Source: Duganella fentianensis
Lineage (GTDB): Bacteria; Pseudomonadota; Gammaproteobacteria; Burkholderiales; Burkholderiaceae_D
Direction: 5' to 3'
Assembly: GCF_009857835.1 (NCBI RefSeq)
Contig: NZ_WWCL01000001.1
Location: forward strand, 682,001 to 746,000
DNA length: 64,000 nucleotides
The position numbers were made by a program, and so were the translations under genes. Positions 7,247 to 16,279 of this stretch are shown piece by piece; the stretch's first letter is position 1; every line of letters begins with the position of its first letter. The notes beneath the pieces were generated by a model, which ran no database searches, was not told the origin of the DNA, and was given only the letters and a program-made list of their open reading frames with translations.

Positions 7247-9676
7247 ATGACACTCATCACATTAAGCCGTGGCCTGCGCTGCGTCGGGTTCGTGCTGGCA
7301 GCCAGTGCGCTGCCCCAGTTTGCGCTGGCCGCTATGCAGGCCGGCAGCATGCCGGTGAATACCTTCATCGGCACTCAGGACGAAGGCAATACCTTCCCCG
7401 GTGCCTCGGCGCCGTTCGGCATGATACAGATCAGCCCCACTGGCGAGCATTACGCTGGCTGGCGCTATAGCGATGCGCGCATCCGTGGCTTCGGTCATTC
7501 CTTCCTGTCCGGCGCCGGTTGCTGGGAGCAGGGCGGGCAGGTGTCCGTGCTGCCCGTGACGGGGCGCATAGGTGCCGGCGGCGATATCGATACGGCCAAG
7601 CCGGAGAGTTTCGATTATCGCCGCTATGCGGCCGAGTACACGCATGATGGCGAAGTGGGACAGGCTGGCTACTACAAGGTACAGCTGACCAGCTATGGCG
7701 GCATTACCGCCGAAGCGACAGCACTGACGCGCGCCGCAGCCGAGCGCTATACCTTCGCGGCCGGTATCAAGGATGGCCATCTGCTGGTCAATCTCGGACA
7801 GGCCAACGAACGTCACGCGGTGGTGGGCAGCGAGCTGCGCGTGCTTGATGACCATAGCATCGAAGGCAAGGTGGTTACCAAGAGCTTCTGTGGCGGCGCG
7901 CAATACACTACATGGTTCCGTATGGTGTTCGACCAGCCTTTCGTGGCCCATGGCATCTGGGACGATCAGGGTGGCAAGGCCGGCGTGAACGGTCCTAGCC
8001 AGCAGGGTGAAGCGCGCCCACATGGCGCGTGGTTCAGCTTCGATCTGAAGTCCGGCCGCAGCGTTACGGCAGTCAGCGCCATTTCGCACGTGGATGCTGC
8101 AGGCGCCCGCATCAATCTGCAGGCCGAAGGCATGGCCGCTGGTCGCCCTGTGAGTTTTGATGCCATGCGCACCCGGGCCCAGGCCAACTGGCAGCGCGAA
8201 CTGGCGCGTGTACGTATCGAAGGCGGCAGCCAGGATGACCGCACCGTGTTCTACACGGCGCTGTATCACACATTGCTGCAGCCGCTGACGGGTAATGATG
8301 CCGACGGCCGCTATCGCGGTTACGATAGTGCGATTCATACGGCCAGAGACTGGACCTATTACGAATTCTTCTCGCTGTGGGATACCTACCGCGCGCAGAA
8401 CCAGATGCTGGCCTTGCTGTATCCGCAGCGGGCACGCGACATCGCCAGTTCCGTGCTGAAAATACGCGAGCAGGGTGGCTGGCTGCCTCGCTGGGGCTAC
8501 GCCAACTTCGAAACCAATATCATGACCGGTGATCCGGTCACGCCATTCCTCGTCGACCTGTGGCGCTACGGTGCGCTGAAGGGACGCGAGAAAGAAGCCT
8601 ACGCAGCCTTGCGTGAGAATGCTTTCGGCGTGCCGCCAAATGGTATCCGTGCGCAGGGACGTGCCGGTAACGAAAACTATATGCGGCAGGGCTATGTGCA
8701 GTACGACCGCGGCTTTGTCTCCAAAGGCATGGACGTCGATCCGCACCATGGTGCTTCGGCCACGCTGGAATACGCGCTGGCGGACGGCGCACTGGCAATC
8801 ATGGCGAAGGCACTGGGACAGCAGAGCGATGCCGCTACGCTGGCGCAGCGCGCCCTGAACTGGCGCAAGATCTGGGATGCCAGCGTCAAAGATAGCGGCA
8901 CCGGACTGCAAGGCTTCCCCCGTCCCCGTCTGATGGATGGTAGCTGGTTCAGCGAACTGACGGGCGGTTACGATCCGCGCAGCGACCGTGGCTTCCACGA
9001 AGGGACAGCATGGCAGTACCAGTGGCTGGTGCAGCAGGATGTACCGGGTCTGGTCGCCGCCATGGGCGGCCAGAAGGAAGCACTGCGCCGACTCGATCTG
9101 TTCTTCGATTACGATGCCGTGCAGGCCGATGCCGCAGCAGTGCGCAAGTCGTGGGTAGTCGGGCCGTACAGCTATTACAGCCAGTTCCGTTACAACCCCA
9201 ATAACGAACCCGATCTGCACACGCCGTGGATGTACACCCTGATGGGGCAGCCGTGGAAAACCACCACCGTGCTGCGGGCGGCGGAAACCCTGTTCGGCAA
9301 TAGCCCCGGCGGCGTGACGGGTAACGATGATCTGGGCACCATGTCGGCCTGGTATCTGTTCAGCGCACTGGGGATGTATCCCGATGCACCGGGCAGCGGC
9401 CGGTTCCTGCTGCATGCACCGCGCTTTGCCAAGGCCGAAATCGATCTGCCTCAGGGCCGCATGCTCAGTATCAGCGCGCCAGCCGCAGTGGCGGGAGAGC
9501 GCCGCTTTGTGGAGAGTGTGCGCTGGAGCGGTCAGCCGCAGCAGCGTGTCTGGCTGGACTGGGAGCAGATACAGGCAGGTGGCACGCTGGATTACAGCCT
9601 GACGCCGCAAGCCGGCAGCAACTGGGGCACCCGCGCACGTGATCTGCCCAAAGCCCCTGCCGGTATTGCGCCCTGA
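7247..9676 (+). CDS. GH92 exo-alpha-mannosidase, copy 1
   Basis: Calcium-dependent inverting alpha-mannosidase of family GH92, 809 residues with an N-terminal signal peptide (hydrophobic stretch, cleavage near FALA, residue 27). Seen: the N-terminal VNTFIGTQDEGNTFPGASAPFGMIQISP, then SFLSGAGC, FYTALYHTLLQP, FFSLWDTYRAQNQ, GQPWKTTTVLR and GNDDLGTMSAWYLFSALGMYP. At the place where alpha-1,2-specific members and the second copy here read GNEPSHHMAYLY, this protein reads NNEPDLHTPWMY, so its linkage preference probably differs. It starts 15 bp after GH47, with GGAG ahead of the ATG, as part of the same operon. Confidence 0.93.
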   Translation: MTLITLSRGLRCVGFVLAASALPQFALAAMQAGSMPVNTFIGTQDEGNTFPGASAPFGMIQISPTGEHYAGWRYSDARIRGFGHSFLSGAGCWEQGGQVSVLPVTGRIGAGGDIDTAKPESFDYRRYAAEYTHDGEVGQAGYYKVQLTSYGGITAEATALTRAAAERYTFAAGIKDGHLLVNLGQANERHAVVGSELRVLDDHSIEGKVVTKSFCGGAQYTTWFRMVFDQPFVAHGIWDDQGGKAGVNGPSQQGEARPHGAWFSFDLKSGRSVTAVSAISHVDAAGARINLQAEGMAAGRPVSFDAMRTRAQANWQRELARVRIEGGSQDDRTVFYTALYHTLLQPLTGNDADGRYRGYDSAIHTARDWTYYEFFSLWDTYRAQNQMLALLYPQRARDIASSVLKIREQGGWLPRWGYANFETNIMTGDPVTPFLVDLWRYGALKGREKEAYAALRENAFGVPPNGIRAQGRAGNENYMRQGYVQYDRGFVSKGMDVDPHHGASATLEYALADGALAIMAKALGQQSDAATLAQRALNWRKIWDASVKDSGTGLQGFPRPRLMDGSWFSELTGGYDPRSDRGFHEGTAWQYQWLVQQDVPGLVAAMGGQKEALRRLDLFFDYDAVQADAAAVRKSWVVGPYSYYSQFRYNPNNEPDLHTPWMYTLMGQPWKTTTVLRAAETLFGNSPGGVTGNDDLGTMSAWYLFSALGMYPDAPGSGRFLLHAPRFAKAEIDLPQGRMLSISAPAAVAGERRFVESVRWSGQPQQRVWLDWEQIQAGGTLDYSLTPQAGSNWGTRARDLPKAPAGIAP

Positions 9677-9747
9677 ACGGCCGGGGTGGAAAGGCACCGC
9701 CAGCCAGCAAAGATAACAAGCATAACAACACGAGACGACAGGAGTCC

Positions 9748-11004
9748 ATGATGGAACATATATCGCAGCGCGCGCCGCTGCAGCACACGCAGGCCAGTAC
9801 CGGCAATACGGGACCGCTAATCATCATTACCACGCTGTTCTTCATGTGGGGGCTGCTCACGGCACTCAATGATGTGCTGATTCCCCACCTGAAGGCACTG
9901 TACACGCTGAACTATGTGCAGGCCATGCTGGTGCAGTTCTGCTTCTTCGGTGCCTACTTCCTCGTCTCGCTGCCGGCCGGTATGCTGATCAAAAAAATCG
10001 GTTACCAGAACGGCGCCGTGGCGGGGCTGGTGATCGCCGCAGCCGGCTGTGCACTGTTCTATCCGGCGTCGATGAGCGGTTACGCCCTGTTCCTGCTGGG
10101 CTTCTTCGTACTGGCTGCCGGTATCACCATCCTGCAGGTGGCAGCCAATCCCTATGTCACCGTGCTCGGAGATGCCCGCACGGCCTCCAGCCGCCTGACC
10201 CTGACGCAGGCCTTCAATTCGCTGGGTACCACGGTAGCGCCTACCCTGGGCGGCATTCTGATCCTGTCCAGTGATGTAACAGACCGCGCGGCGCAGGCGG
10301 CCAGCGTGCAGGGGCCGTATCTGGCGCTGGCCGGTGCCTTGCTGCTGCTGGCACTGATGTTCGCTTTTGCCCGCCTGCCGCGCATAGCTTACGTGGATGA
10401 CGCTGCGCCGCTGGCTGCTACTGGCAAGGCATCGGCACTGTCCCATCCGCAACTGGTGATGGGCGCCATCGGCATATTCCTGTATGTGGGCGGCGAGGTC
10501 AGTATCGGCAGCTTCCTGATTAACTTCCTCGGCGAGCCGGATATCGCCAGCCTGCCAGCAGATACGGCTGCGCACTATGTCAGCTACTACTGGGGCGGCG
10601 CCATGGTAGGCCGCTTCATCGGCTTCCTGGTGATGCGCTATATCAGTCCGGGCAAGACGCTGGCCTTCAATGCGGCTGCTTCGATGGCGCTGATACTGGT
10701 CGCCATCTTCGGTCATGGCCAGACGGCGATGTGGGCGATACTGGCGGTTGGCCTGTGCAATTCCATCATGTTCCCGACCATCTTCAGCATGGCGCTGTAC
10801 CGCCTCGGCAATCTGACGGGACAGGCTTCCGGCATACTCTGCATGGCCATCGTGGGCGGCGCCATCGTACCGTTCGCACAGGGGCTGCTGGCCGATTCCA
10901 TCGGTCTGCAACTCTCTTTCCTGATGCCGCTGCTCTGCTATGCCTTTGTGCTGTACTTCGGTGTGAAATATGCCGGCCTGTATAGCGCGGGCGAGCAGTC
11001 CTGA
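9748..11004 (+). CDS. FucP/GluP-type sugar MFS permease
   Basis: Inner-membrane sugar:H+ symporter of the major facilitator superfamily, fucose/glucose-galactose transporter branch, 418 residues with about 12 hydrophobic segments. Diagnostic features include FFMWGLLTALNDVLIPHLK in TM1, LPAGMLIKKIGYQNG after TM2, and ILQVAANPYVTVLG in TM4. The ATG has an AGGAG site at correct spacing. Given its place between secreted mannosidases and the cytoplasmic isomerase/kinase pair, free mannose released in the periplasm is the most likely cargo (inference). Confidence 0.9.
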   Translation: MMEHISQRAPLQHTQASTGNTGPLIIITTLFFMWGLLTALNDVLIPHLKALYTLNYVQAMLVQFCFFGAYFLVSLPAGMLIKKIGYQNGAVAGLVIAAAGCALFYPASMSGYALFLLGFFVLAAGITILQVAANPYVTVLGDARTASSRLTLTQAFNSLGTTVAPTLGGILILSSDVTDRAAQAASVQGPYLALAGALLLLALMFAFARLPRIAYVDDAAPLAATGKASALSHPQLVMGAIGIFLYVGGEVSIGSFLINFLGEPDIASLPADTAAHYVSYYWGGAMVGRFIGFLVMRYISPGKTLAFNAAASMALILVAIFGHGQTAMWAILAVGLCNSIMFPTIFSMALYRLGNLTGQASGILCMAIVGGAIVPFAQGLLADSIGLQLSFLMPLLCYAFVLYFGVKYAGLYSAGEQS

Positions 11005-11007
11005 GGC

Positions 11008-12123
11008 ATGCGGACAGTCGCCATGCGGATACTGAAACCTGTGTTCGCCCTCTGCACTGCGCTGGCGGGGGCGGGCGCCTATGCCCAGCTGGCGGCGGTG
11101 GCCCATCCCGCCATCGCCTTCCAGCCGCGCAACTACATAGCTTATCGCAGCACCACGCCGCCGCAGATCGATGGTCTACTGGAGGAAGCCGACTGGCAGA
11201 AGGCCGAGTGGACGGAAGACTTTGTCGATATCGAAGGCAGCAGCAGGCCGGTGCCGCGTTTCCGTACCCGCGCCAAGATGCTGTGGGACGACGAGTATCT
11301 GTATTTCGCCGTGGAGATGGAAGAGCCGGACCTATGGGCCACGCTGAGCGAGCGCGATAGCGTGATCTATCACGATAACGATATCGAACTGTTCATCGAT
11401 CCCGAAGGCAGCACGCACCGCTACATGGAACTGGAAATCAACCAGCACGGCACGGCATGGGATCTGCTGCTGACCAAGCCTTATCGCGATGGCGCGCGCG
11501 TGGCCTATACGGGCTGGGATATGCACGGCCTGAAAATCGGCCGCCAGTTGCGCGGTACGCTGAACCAGCCCGGCGACAGGGATCAGGGCTGGACCGTCGA
11601 GGTGGCGATACCGTGGCGTGCGCTGCGCGAAAGCCACGACGCCGTGCTGCGTCCGCAAGCGGGCGAGCAGTGGCGTCTGAATTTTTCGCGGGTGGAGTGG
11701 CAGACCAGCAGTGCCGATGGGCGCTACCGCAAATTGACCGACGCCGCCACCGGCAAGCCGCTGGCGGAGGACAACTGGGTCTGGTCGCCGCAGGGCGTGA
11801 TCAATATGCATTACCCCGAAATGTGGGGCGTGGTGCAGTTTTCCGGCCACAGCGTAGGCGGTGCGCGTGATACCTGGCGTGCCGATCCCGCGCAGGCGGC
11901 GCGCTGGGCGCTGCGTGAAGTGTATTACGCCCAGCGCAGCTATTTCACTAGACATCAGCGCTTTGCCTCCAGCCTGCAGCAACTGGGGCTGAAGCTGGCG
12001 CCGGTGGCGGCTTATGTCTGGCCGCCCCGCATGGACGCAACGCCGTATCAGTTCTCGGCCCGTCTGCAGGCGCGCGACAGGAAATCCGTGCTGCAGATAG
12101 ACCACGATGGTCTGCTGCACTGA
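11008..12123 (+). CDS. Secreted CBM9-like carbohydrate-binding protein
   Basis: 371-residue exported protein with a signal peptide (cleavage near AYA-Q, residue 27). The rest matches the carbohydrate-binding family 9-like (DOMON-related) fold: PQIDGLLEEADWQKAEW, then WDDEYLYFAVEMEEPDLWATL, DNDIELFIDPEGSTHRYMELEIN, and WTVEVAIPWRAL. No catalytic signature is visible. The start lies 4 bp after the transporter stop, so it is in the operon. A second ATG at 11023 is also possible. Such proteins often accompany glycosidase loci and probably bind the polymeric substrate; the function is not established. Confidence 0.78.
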   Translation: MRTVAMRILKPVFALCTALAGAGAYAQLAAVAHPAIAFQPRNYIAYRSTTPPQIDGLLEEADWQKAEWTEDFVDIEGSSRPVPRFRTRAKMLWDDEYLYFAVEMEEPDLWATLSERDSVIYHDNDIELFIDPEGSTHRYMELEINQHGTAWDLLLTKPYRDGARVAYTGWDMHGLKIGRQLRGTLNQPGDRDQGWTVEVAIPWRALRESHDAVLRPQAGEQWRLNFSRVEWQTSSADGRYRKLTDAATGKPLAEDNWVWSPQGVINMHYPEMWGVVQFSGHSVGGARDTWRADPAQAARWALREVYYAQRSYFTRHQRFASSLQQLGLKLAPVAAYVWPPRMDATPYQFSARLQARDRKSVLQIDHDGLLH

Positions 12124-12139
12124 GAGGAACGCTGGTTTT

Positions 12140-12150
12140 GTTTAGTAAAT
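12140..12150. promoter_or_regulatory. Operator-like GTTTAGTAAAT (upstream copy)
   Basis: GTTTAGTAAAT, identical over 11 bp to the copy at 12253 and matching the elements at 2355 and 2504. It sits 17 bp after the CBM9-like gene and 36 bp upstream of a predicted -35 box. Confidence 0.65.
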
Positions 12151-12186
12151 TCCCGATAAACTCGCGATCCGTGGTTGCGCCGGCGC

Positions 12187-12214
12187 TTGCCGATGCAGAG
12201 GCCATGGCTATACT
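12187..12214 (+). promoter_or_regulatory. Sigma70-like promoter of second lacI-type gene
   Basis: TTGCCG (12187-12192), a 16-bp spacer, TATACT (12209-12214). It lies between two identical operator-like elements, as at the first regulator gene. Confidence 0.5.
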
Positions 12215-12252
12215 GACAGGCATAGCAGCCCGCAGAGGCGCAGATTGCAGGG

Positions 12253-12263
12253 GTTTAGTAAAT
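12253..12263. promoter_or_regulatory. Operator-like GTTTAGTAAAT (downstream copy)
   Basis: Second perfect GTTTAGTAAAT copy, 38 bp downstream of the predicted -10 box and 15 bp before the ATG at 12279. It would fall in the 5' untranslated region, where a bound repressor can block elongation or form a loop with the copy at 12140. Confidence 0.65.
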
Positions 12264-12278
12264 ACGGGAGCGAGACAT

Positions 12279-13271
12279 ATGAGCATTACCATCCGCGATA
12301 TCGCCAAAGCCACAGGGCTTTCCAGTGGCACCATTTCGCGCGCATTGAAGAATGAAGGCGGCCTGACGGAAGAAACCCGCCGCATGGTGGTGGAAAAGGC
12401 CCGCAGCATGGGCTACGACATGGGGCGGCTGCGCCAGAAGAAGCTGCGCCGCCTGACCTTTTTGCTGCACCGCCAGCACAACAATATGTCCAGCAGCCCG
12501 TTCTACACACCGGTGCTGCATGGCGCAGCAGAGGCCTGCCGCAAGCACGGCATCATTCTGTCCTTTACGGCCGTGGGGCCTGCGGATGGCGTCGTCGAGC
12601 AGATCCGCCTGCATCAGTCGGATGCCATCCTGTGCGCCGGTTACTTCGAGCCGGAACTGCTGGCCGTGCTGCGCAGCATAGGCAAGCCGCTGGTGCTGAT
12701 CGATATGAAGCTGGGCGGTTACACTTCGGCCAATCCGGACAATATGATGGGAGGCTACCTGGCTGCGCGCCATCTGCTCGATATCGGCCGCGAGCGCATC
12801 GGCTTCATCTCCGGCTCGCTGGCCCACTTCAGTATCCGCGAACGGGCGCGCGGCTTCCGGCAGGCGCTGTTCAATGCCGGCGTGCTGGCCGACCCTCGGC
12901 TGGAAGTGATGATGCAGGAGGGCGTGGAACTGGAAGCGGCCGCGCGCGAAGCCATGGAAACGCTGCTGGCCTTACCCCATCCGCCCGATGCGGTGTTCTG
13001 CTATAACGACGCGGCTGCGCTGGTAGCGTTGGATACCTGCATGCGCGCCGGCCTCAAGGTGCCCTACGATATCAGCATAGTCGGCTTCGACGACATTGCC
13101 GCCGCTGCCCATGCGCGCCGGCCACTGACCACCCTCAGTGTGGACAAAAGTGCGCTCGGTGCGCTCGGGGTGGAACTGCTGCTCAACGGTGAAACGGAAG
13201 AAGTGATAGAGCGGGTGCTGCCGGTGAATCTGGTGGTGCGCGAGAGTACCGTCTGCCGACCGAATAACTAG
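12279..13271 (+). CDS. LacI-family transcriptional regulator (mannose locus, copy 2)
   Basis: LacI/GalR-family regulator of about 330 residues, a close paralogue of the one at 2597. The ATG at 12279 has a GGGAG site and is followed directly by ITIRDIAKATGLSSGTISRALK, the helix-turn-helix. Starting at 12138 would add 47 residues translated across both the promoter and an operator, so that start is rejected. The sensor domain has VLHGAAEACRKHGI, DAILCAGYFEPELL and VGFDDIAAAAHARRPL. Likely autoregulated through the flanking sites and probably controlling the second GH92 and the GH97 gene downstream. Confidence 0.9.
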   Translation: MSITIRDIAKATGLSSGTISRALKNEGGLTEETRRMVVEKARSMGYDMGRLRQKKLRRLTFLLHRQHNNMSSSPFYTPVLHGAAEACRKHGIILSFTAVGPADGVVEQIRLHQSDAILCAGYFEPELLAVLRSIGKPLVLIDMKLGGYTSANPDNMMGGYLAARHLLDIGRERIGFISGSLAHFSIRERARGFRQALFNAGVLADPRLEVMMQEGVELEAAAREAMETLLALPHPPDAVFCYNDAAALVALDTCMRAGLKVPYDISIVGFDDIAAAAHARRPLTTLSVDKSALGALGVELLLNGETEEVIERVLPVNLVVRESTVCRPNN

Positions 13272-13323
13272 CCGTAAAAATAGTTGTAGCTGCGCCCACT
13301 ACCATCAGAAAGGGACGTTCTCC

Positions 13324-16275
13324 ATGTTATATCGCTCCATCATGCTCGCCGCAGCATGGGCCGCTGCATTGTCTGTTGTCTCTGCACCCGTCTTTGCCGC
13401 ACCTGCTGCGGCACCGTCCGATCTGGCGCGTTACGTCAACCCTATGGTGGGTACAGGCGGCCATGGTCACACCTTCCCCGGGCCGACGTTACCGTTCGGG
13501 ATGATACAACCGGGCCCCGATACCCGCCTGACGGGCTGGGATGGCAGTAGCGGCTACCACGATAGCGACCGCGTGGTGTATGGCTTCAGCCATACCCATC
13601 TCTCCGGTACGGGCGTGTCGGATTACGGCGACGTCCTGCTGCTGCCGGCTACAGGCAAGGTGAAGTGGGTCAGCGGCTACCGCTACAAGGGCGAGGACCC
13701 GCTGCCGTTCGATGCCAGCGGCTATGGCAGCCAGTTCGATAAAGCCAGCGAACGGGCCGAAGCCGGCTACTACGGCGTAACGCTGAAGGATTACGGCATC
13801 AAGGCCGAGATTACCACTACCTTGCGCACGGCACTGCACCGCTGGACTTTTGCGCGGGCCGAGCAGGCCCACGTCATGCTCGATCTGTCGCACCGTGGCG
13901 AACTGCTGGCTTCCGGCCTGAATGTCATCGATGACTACACTGTCGCAGGCTGGCGCCGCACCAAAGCGTGGGCGGCACATCGTCCGGTGTATTTCATCAT
14001 CCGTTTCGATCATCCATTCAAACGCGTTACGGGGCCGATCGGGCAGGAGCAGATCAAGGCGGCGCTAGCTTTCGATCTGAAGGCGGGCGAAGTGCTGCAG
14101 GCGCAGGTGGGTATTTCGGCAGTAGATAGTCAGGGCGCTGCTGCCAACCTGGCGGCCGAGCAGAAGGGCTTTGCCTTCGAGCGCGTGCGCCAGCAGGCGC
14201 GCGCTGCATGGAATCGCCAGCTGGGCCGCATCGAAGTGGAGGGCAGTAGCGAGAAGGATAAGCGGGTGTTCTACACGGCGCTGTATCACAGCTTCGTGCA
14301 ACCGAATACTTTTCAGGATGTCGATGGACGCTACTACGGGCGCGATGGACGCGTACATCAGTCGCGTGACGGTACGCGCTATTCGGTGTTCTCGCTATGG
14401 GATACCTTCCGCGCCGCGCACCCGCTGTACAGCATCGTCGAGCGGCGCCGCAGCGCAGACTTCATCAAGACCTTTATCGCACAGTTTAAGGAAGGGGGCC
14501 GGCTGCCCGTTTGGGAATTGTGGGGTAACGAGACCGACTGCATGATCGCCTACCATGTGGTGAGCGTGATTGCCGATGCCTATGCCAAGGGCATACGGAA
14601 CTTTGATGCCAGAGCCGCGCTGGAAGCCATGGTGAAGACGGCTGAAGTGGATAAATACGGCCTGACGACCTATCGCAAACAGGGCTATCTGCAGGGCGAC
14701 GAGGAAGCTGAAAGCGTCTCCAAGACGTTGGAATATGCCTATGACGACTGGTGTATTGCCGTACTGGCGACAGCGCTGGGCGAAAAAGAGATTGCGCAGC
14801 GCTTTGCTGCCCGGGCCGAAGGCTGGCGCAATCTGATCGATGAAAAAGGCCATGTCCACCCCCGTGCCAAGGGGCGCTGGATGGAAGGCTATGATCCGGC
14901 CGAAGTGAGCGTCAACTTCACGGAAGCGAACGGCTGGCAGTATGGTTTCTTCGTTCCGCACAATATCGCAGGCTTTATCGCGCGTGTGGGTGGCAATGAG
15001 AAGTTCCTGCAGCTGCTGGACGACTGCTTCAATGCGCAGCAGGGGCTGAGCGGGCGCCATCAGGTCGATATCACGGGGCTGGTGGGGCAGTATGCGCATG
15101 GTAATGAACCGAGTCACCACATGGCCTATCTGTATGCCTTCGGCGGCCAGCCGTGGAAAACGCAGGCACTGGTCAAGCGTCTGATGGACGAAATGTATGA
15201 CGACACGCCCGATGGTCTGGCCGGTAACGAAGATTGCGGACAGATGAGTGCATGGTATGTGATGAGCGCACTGGGGCTGTATTCCGTCACGCCCGGCCAG
15301 CCGGATTACGTGATCGGCACGCCGCGCTTCCGGCGTGCCACCATCCATCTGGAAAATGGCAAGCGTTTCACCATACGTGCCGATGGTAGCGGTCCGTATG
15401 TGCAGGGTGCAAAGCTGAACGGCAAGCCATGGAGCCCTGTCTGGTTATCGCATACGGCCATCATGCAGGGCGGTGAACTGCGCTTCAGCATGGCCGCTAC
15501 GCCGTCGCAATGGGGCAGCGCCGTGGCCGACCGCCCCCGCACCGGACAGGTGCAGACGGCGGAAGCAGTGGTGCTGGCACCGGTCGCCAGCGGGCCCTAT
15601 CGTTTCAAGGAGTCGGCTGTACTGGATGCGCAGGCGCTGGAAGCGGTGGATGCCATCCATTACAGCACCGACGGCACTGTGCCGGATGCGGCCAGCCCGC
15701 GCTGGCAAGGGCCGTTGACGGTACAGGCCAGCACCATGCTGAAACTGCGCGCACGGCGTGGTCAGTACTGGAGCCCTGTAACGGAAGCACCTGCCGTAAA
15801 ACTGAGCGAACAGCTGAAGATCGCCCTCAGGTACGCGCCCAACCCGCAGTATGCAGCCGGCGGTGCAGCCGCGCTGGTTGATGGCATCCGTGGCGGTAAT
15901 GACTTCCGTCTGGGTGGCTGGCTGGGTTTCTACGGAACCGATCTGGATGGCGTGATCGACCTGGGCGAACCGCGGGCGCTTAAGCGGGTGGCCGTCAACT
16001 TCCTGCAGGACCAGAACAGCTGGATCTTCATGCCCAGGGCACTGGAAGTGGAAGCCAGTAGCGACGGCAAGCTGTGGTTTGCACTGGGCAGCGCGGCGAA
16101 CCAGGTGGATGAACATGCCGATGGCAGTATCATCCGTGAGCTGGCGGTTGCGGCGGACGGTAAAGTGGCGCGCTATGTGCGGGTAAGAGGCGTGGCACCC
16201 GTCTGGTGTCCGGACTGGCACAAAGGGCAGGGCAACCGTAGCTTTATTTTTGCTGATGAAATCACTGTGGAGTAA
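13324..16275 (+). CDS. GH92 alpha-1,2-type mannosidase, copy 2, with C-terminal binding domains
   Basis: 983-residue exported GH92 enzyme with a signal peptide ending near VFAAP (residue 26). The catalytic part carries VNPMVGTGGHGHTFPGPTLPFGM, GFSHTHLSGTGVSDYGD, FSLWDTFRAAHPL, VWELWGNETDCM, HGNEPSHHMAYLYAF and GNEDCGQMSAWYVMSALGLY. The GNEPSHH motif is the form I associate with alpha-1,2-mannosidases. After about residue 745 come a CHB_HEX_C-type domain (YSTDGTVPDAASPRWQGP) and an F5/8 type C (discoidin-like) domain (about 840-983), both probable carbohydrate-binding modules absent from copy 1. It begins 52 bp after the second regulator, with an AAAGGGA site. Confidence 0.93.
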   Translation: MLYRSIMLAAAWAAALSVVSAPVFAAPAAAPSDLARYVNPMVGTGGHGHTFPGPTLPFGMIQPGPDTRLTGWDGSSGYHDSDRVVYGFSHTHLSGTGVSDYGDVLLLPATGKVKWVSGYRYKGEDPLPFDASGYGSQFDKASERAEAGYYGVTLKDYGIKAEITTTLRTALHRWTFARAEQAHVMLDLSHRGELLASGLNVIDDYTVAGWRRTKAWAAHRPVYFIIRFDHPFKRVTGPIGQEQIKAALAFDLKAGEVLQAQVGISAVDSQGAAANLAAEQKGFAFERVRQQARAAWNRQLGRIEVEGSSEKDKRVFYTALYHSFVQPNTFQDVDGRYYGRDGRVHQSRDGTRYSVFSLWDTFRAAHPLYSIVERRRSADFIKTFIAQFKEGGRLPVWELWGNETDCMIAYHVVSVIADAYAKGIRNFDARAALEAMVKTAEVDKYGLTTYRKQGYLQGDEEAESVSKTLEYAYDDWCIAVLATALGEKEIAQRFAARAEGWRNLIDEKGHVHPRAKGRWMEGYDPAEVSVNFTEANGWQYGFFVPHNIAGFIARVGGNEKFLQLLDDCFNAQQGLSGRHQVDITGLVGQYAHGNEPSHHMAYLYAFGGQPWKTQALVKRLMDEMYDDTPDGLAGNEDCGQMSAWYVMSALGLYSVTPGQPDYVIGTPRFRRATIHLENGKRFTIRADGSGPYVQGAKLNGKPWSPVWLSHTAIMQGGELRFSMAATPSQWGSAVADRPRTGQVQTAEAVVLAPVASGPYRFKESAVLDAQALEAVDAIHYSTDGTVPDAASPRWQGPLTVQASTMLKLRARRGQYWSPVTEAPAVKLSEQLKIALRYAPNPQYAAGGAAALVDGIRGGNDFRLGGWLGFYGTDLDGVIDLGEPRALKRVAVNFLQDQNSWIFMPRALEVEASSDGKLWFALGSAANQVDEHADGSIIRELAVAADGKVARYVRVRGVAPVWCPDWHKGQGNRSFIFADEITVE

Positions 16276-16279
16276 GACG

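Noticed and set aside
7262..9697. 811-codon open frame on the - strand opposite the first GH92 gene
   Set aside because: It mirrors the real gene exactly and reads as low-similarity His/Arg/Gln-rich sequence; long antisense frames arise from GC-rich codon bias.
12138..12278. N-terminal extension of the second LacI-type regulator
   Set aside because: It would translate the predicted promoter and an operator; ATG 12279 has a good ribosome site and aligns with the helix-turn-helix.
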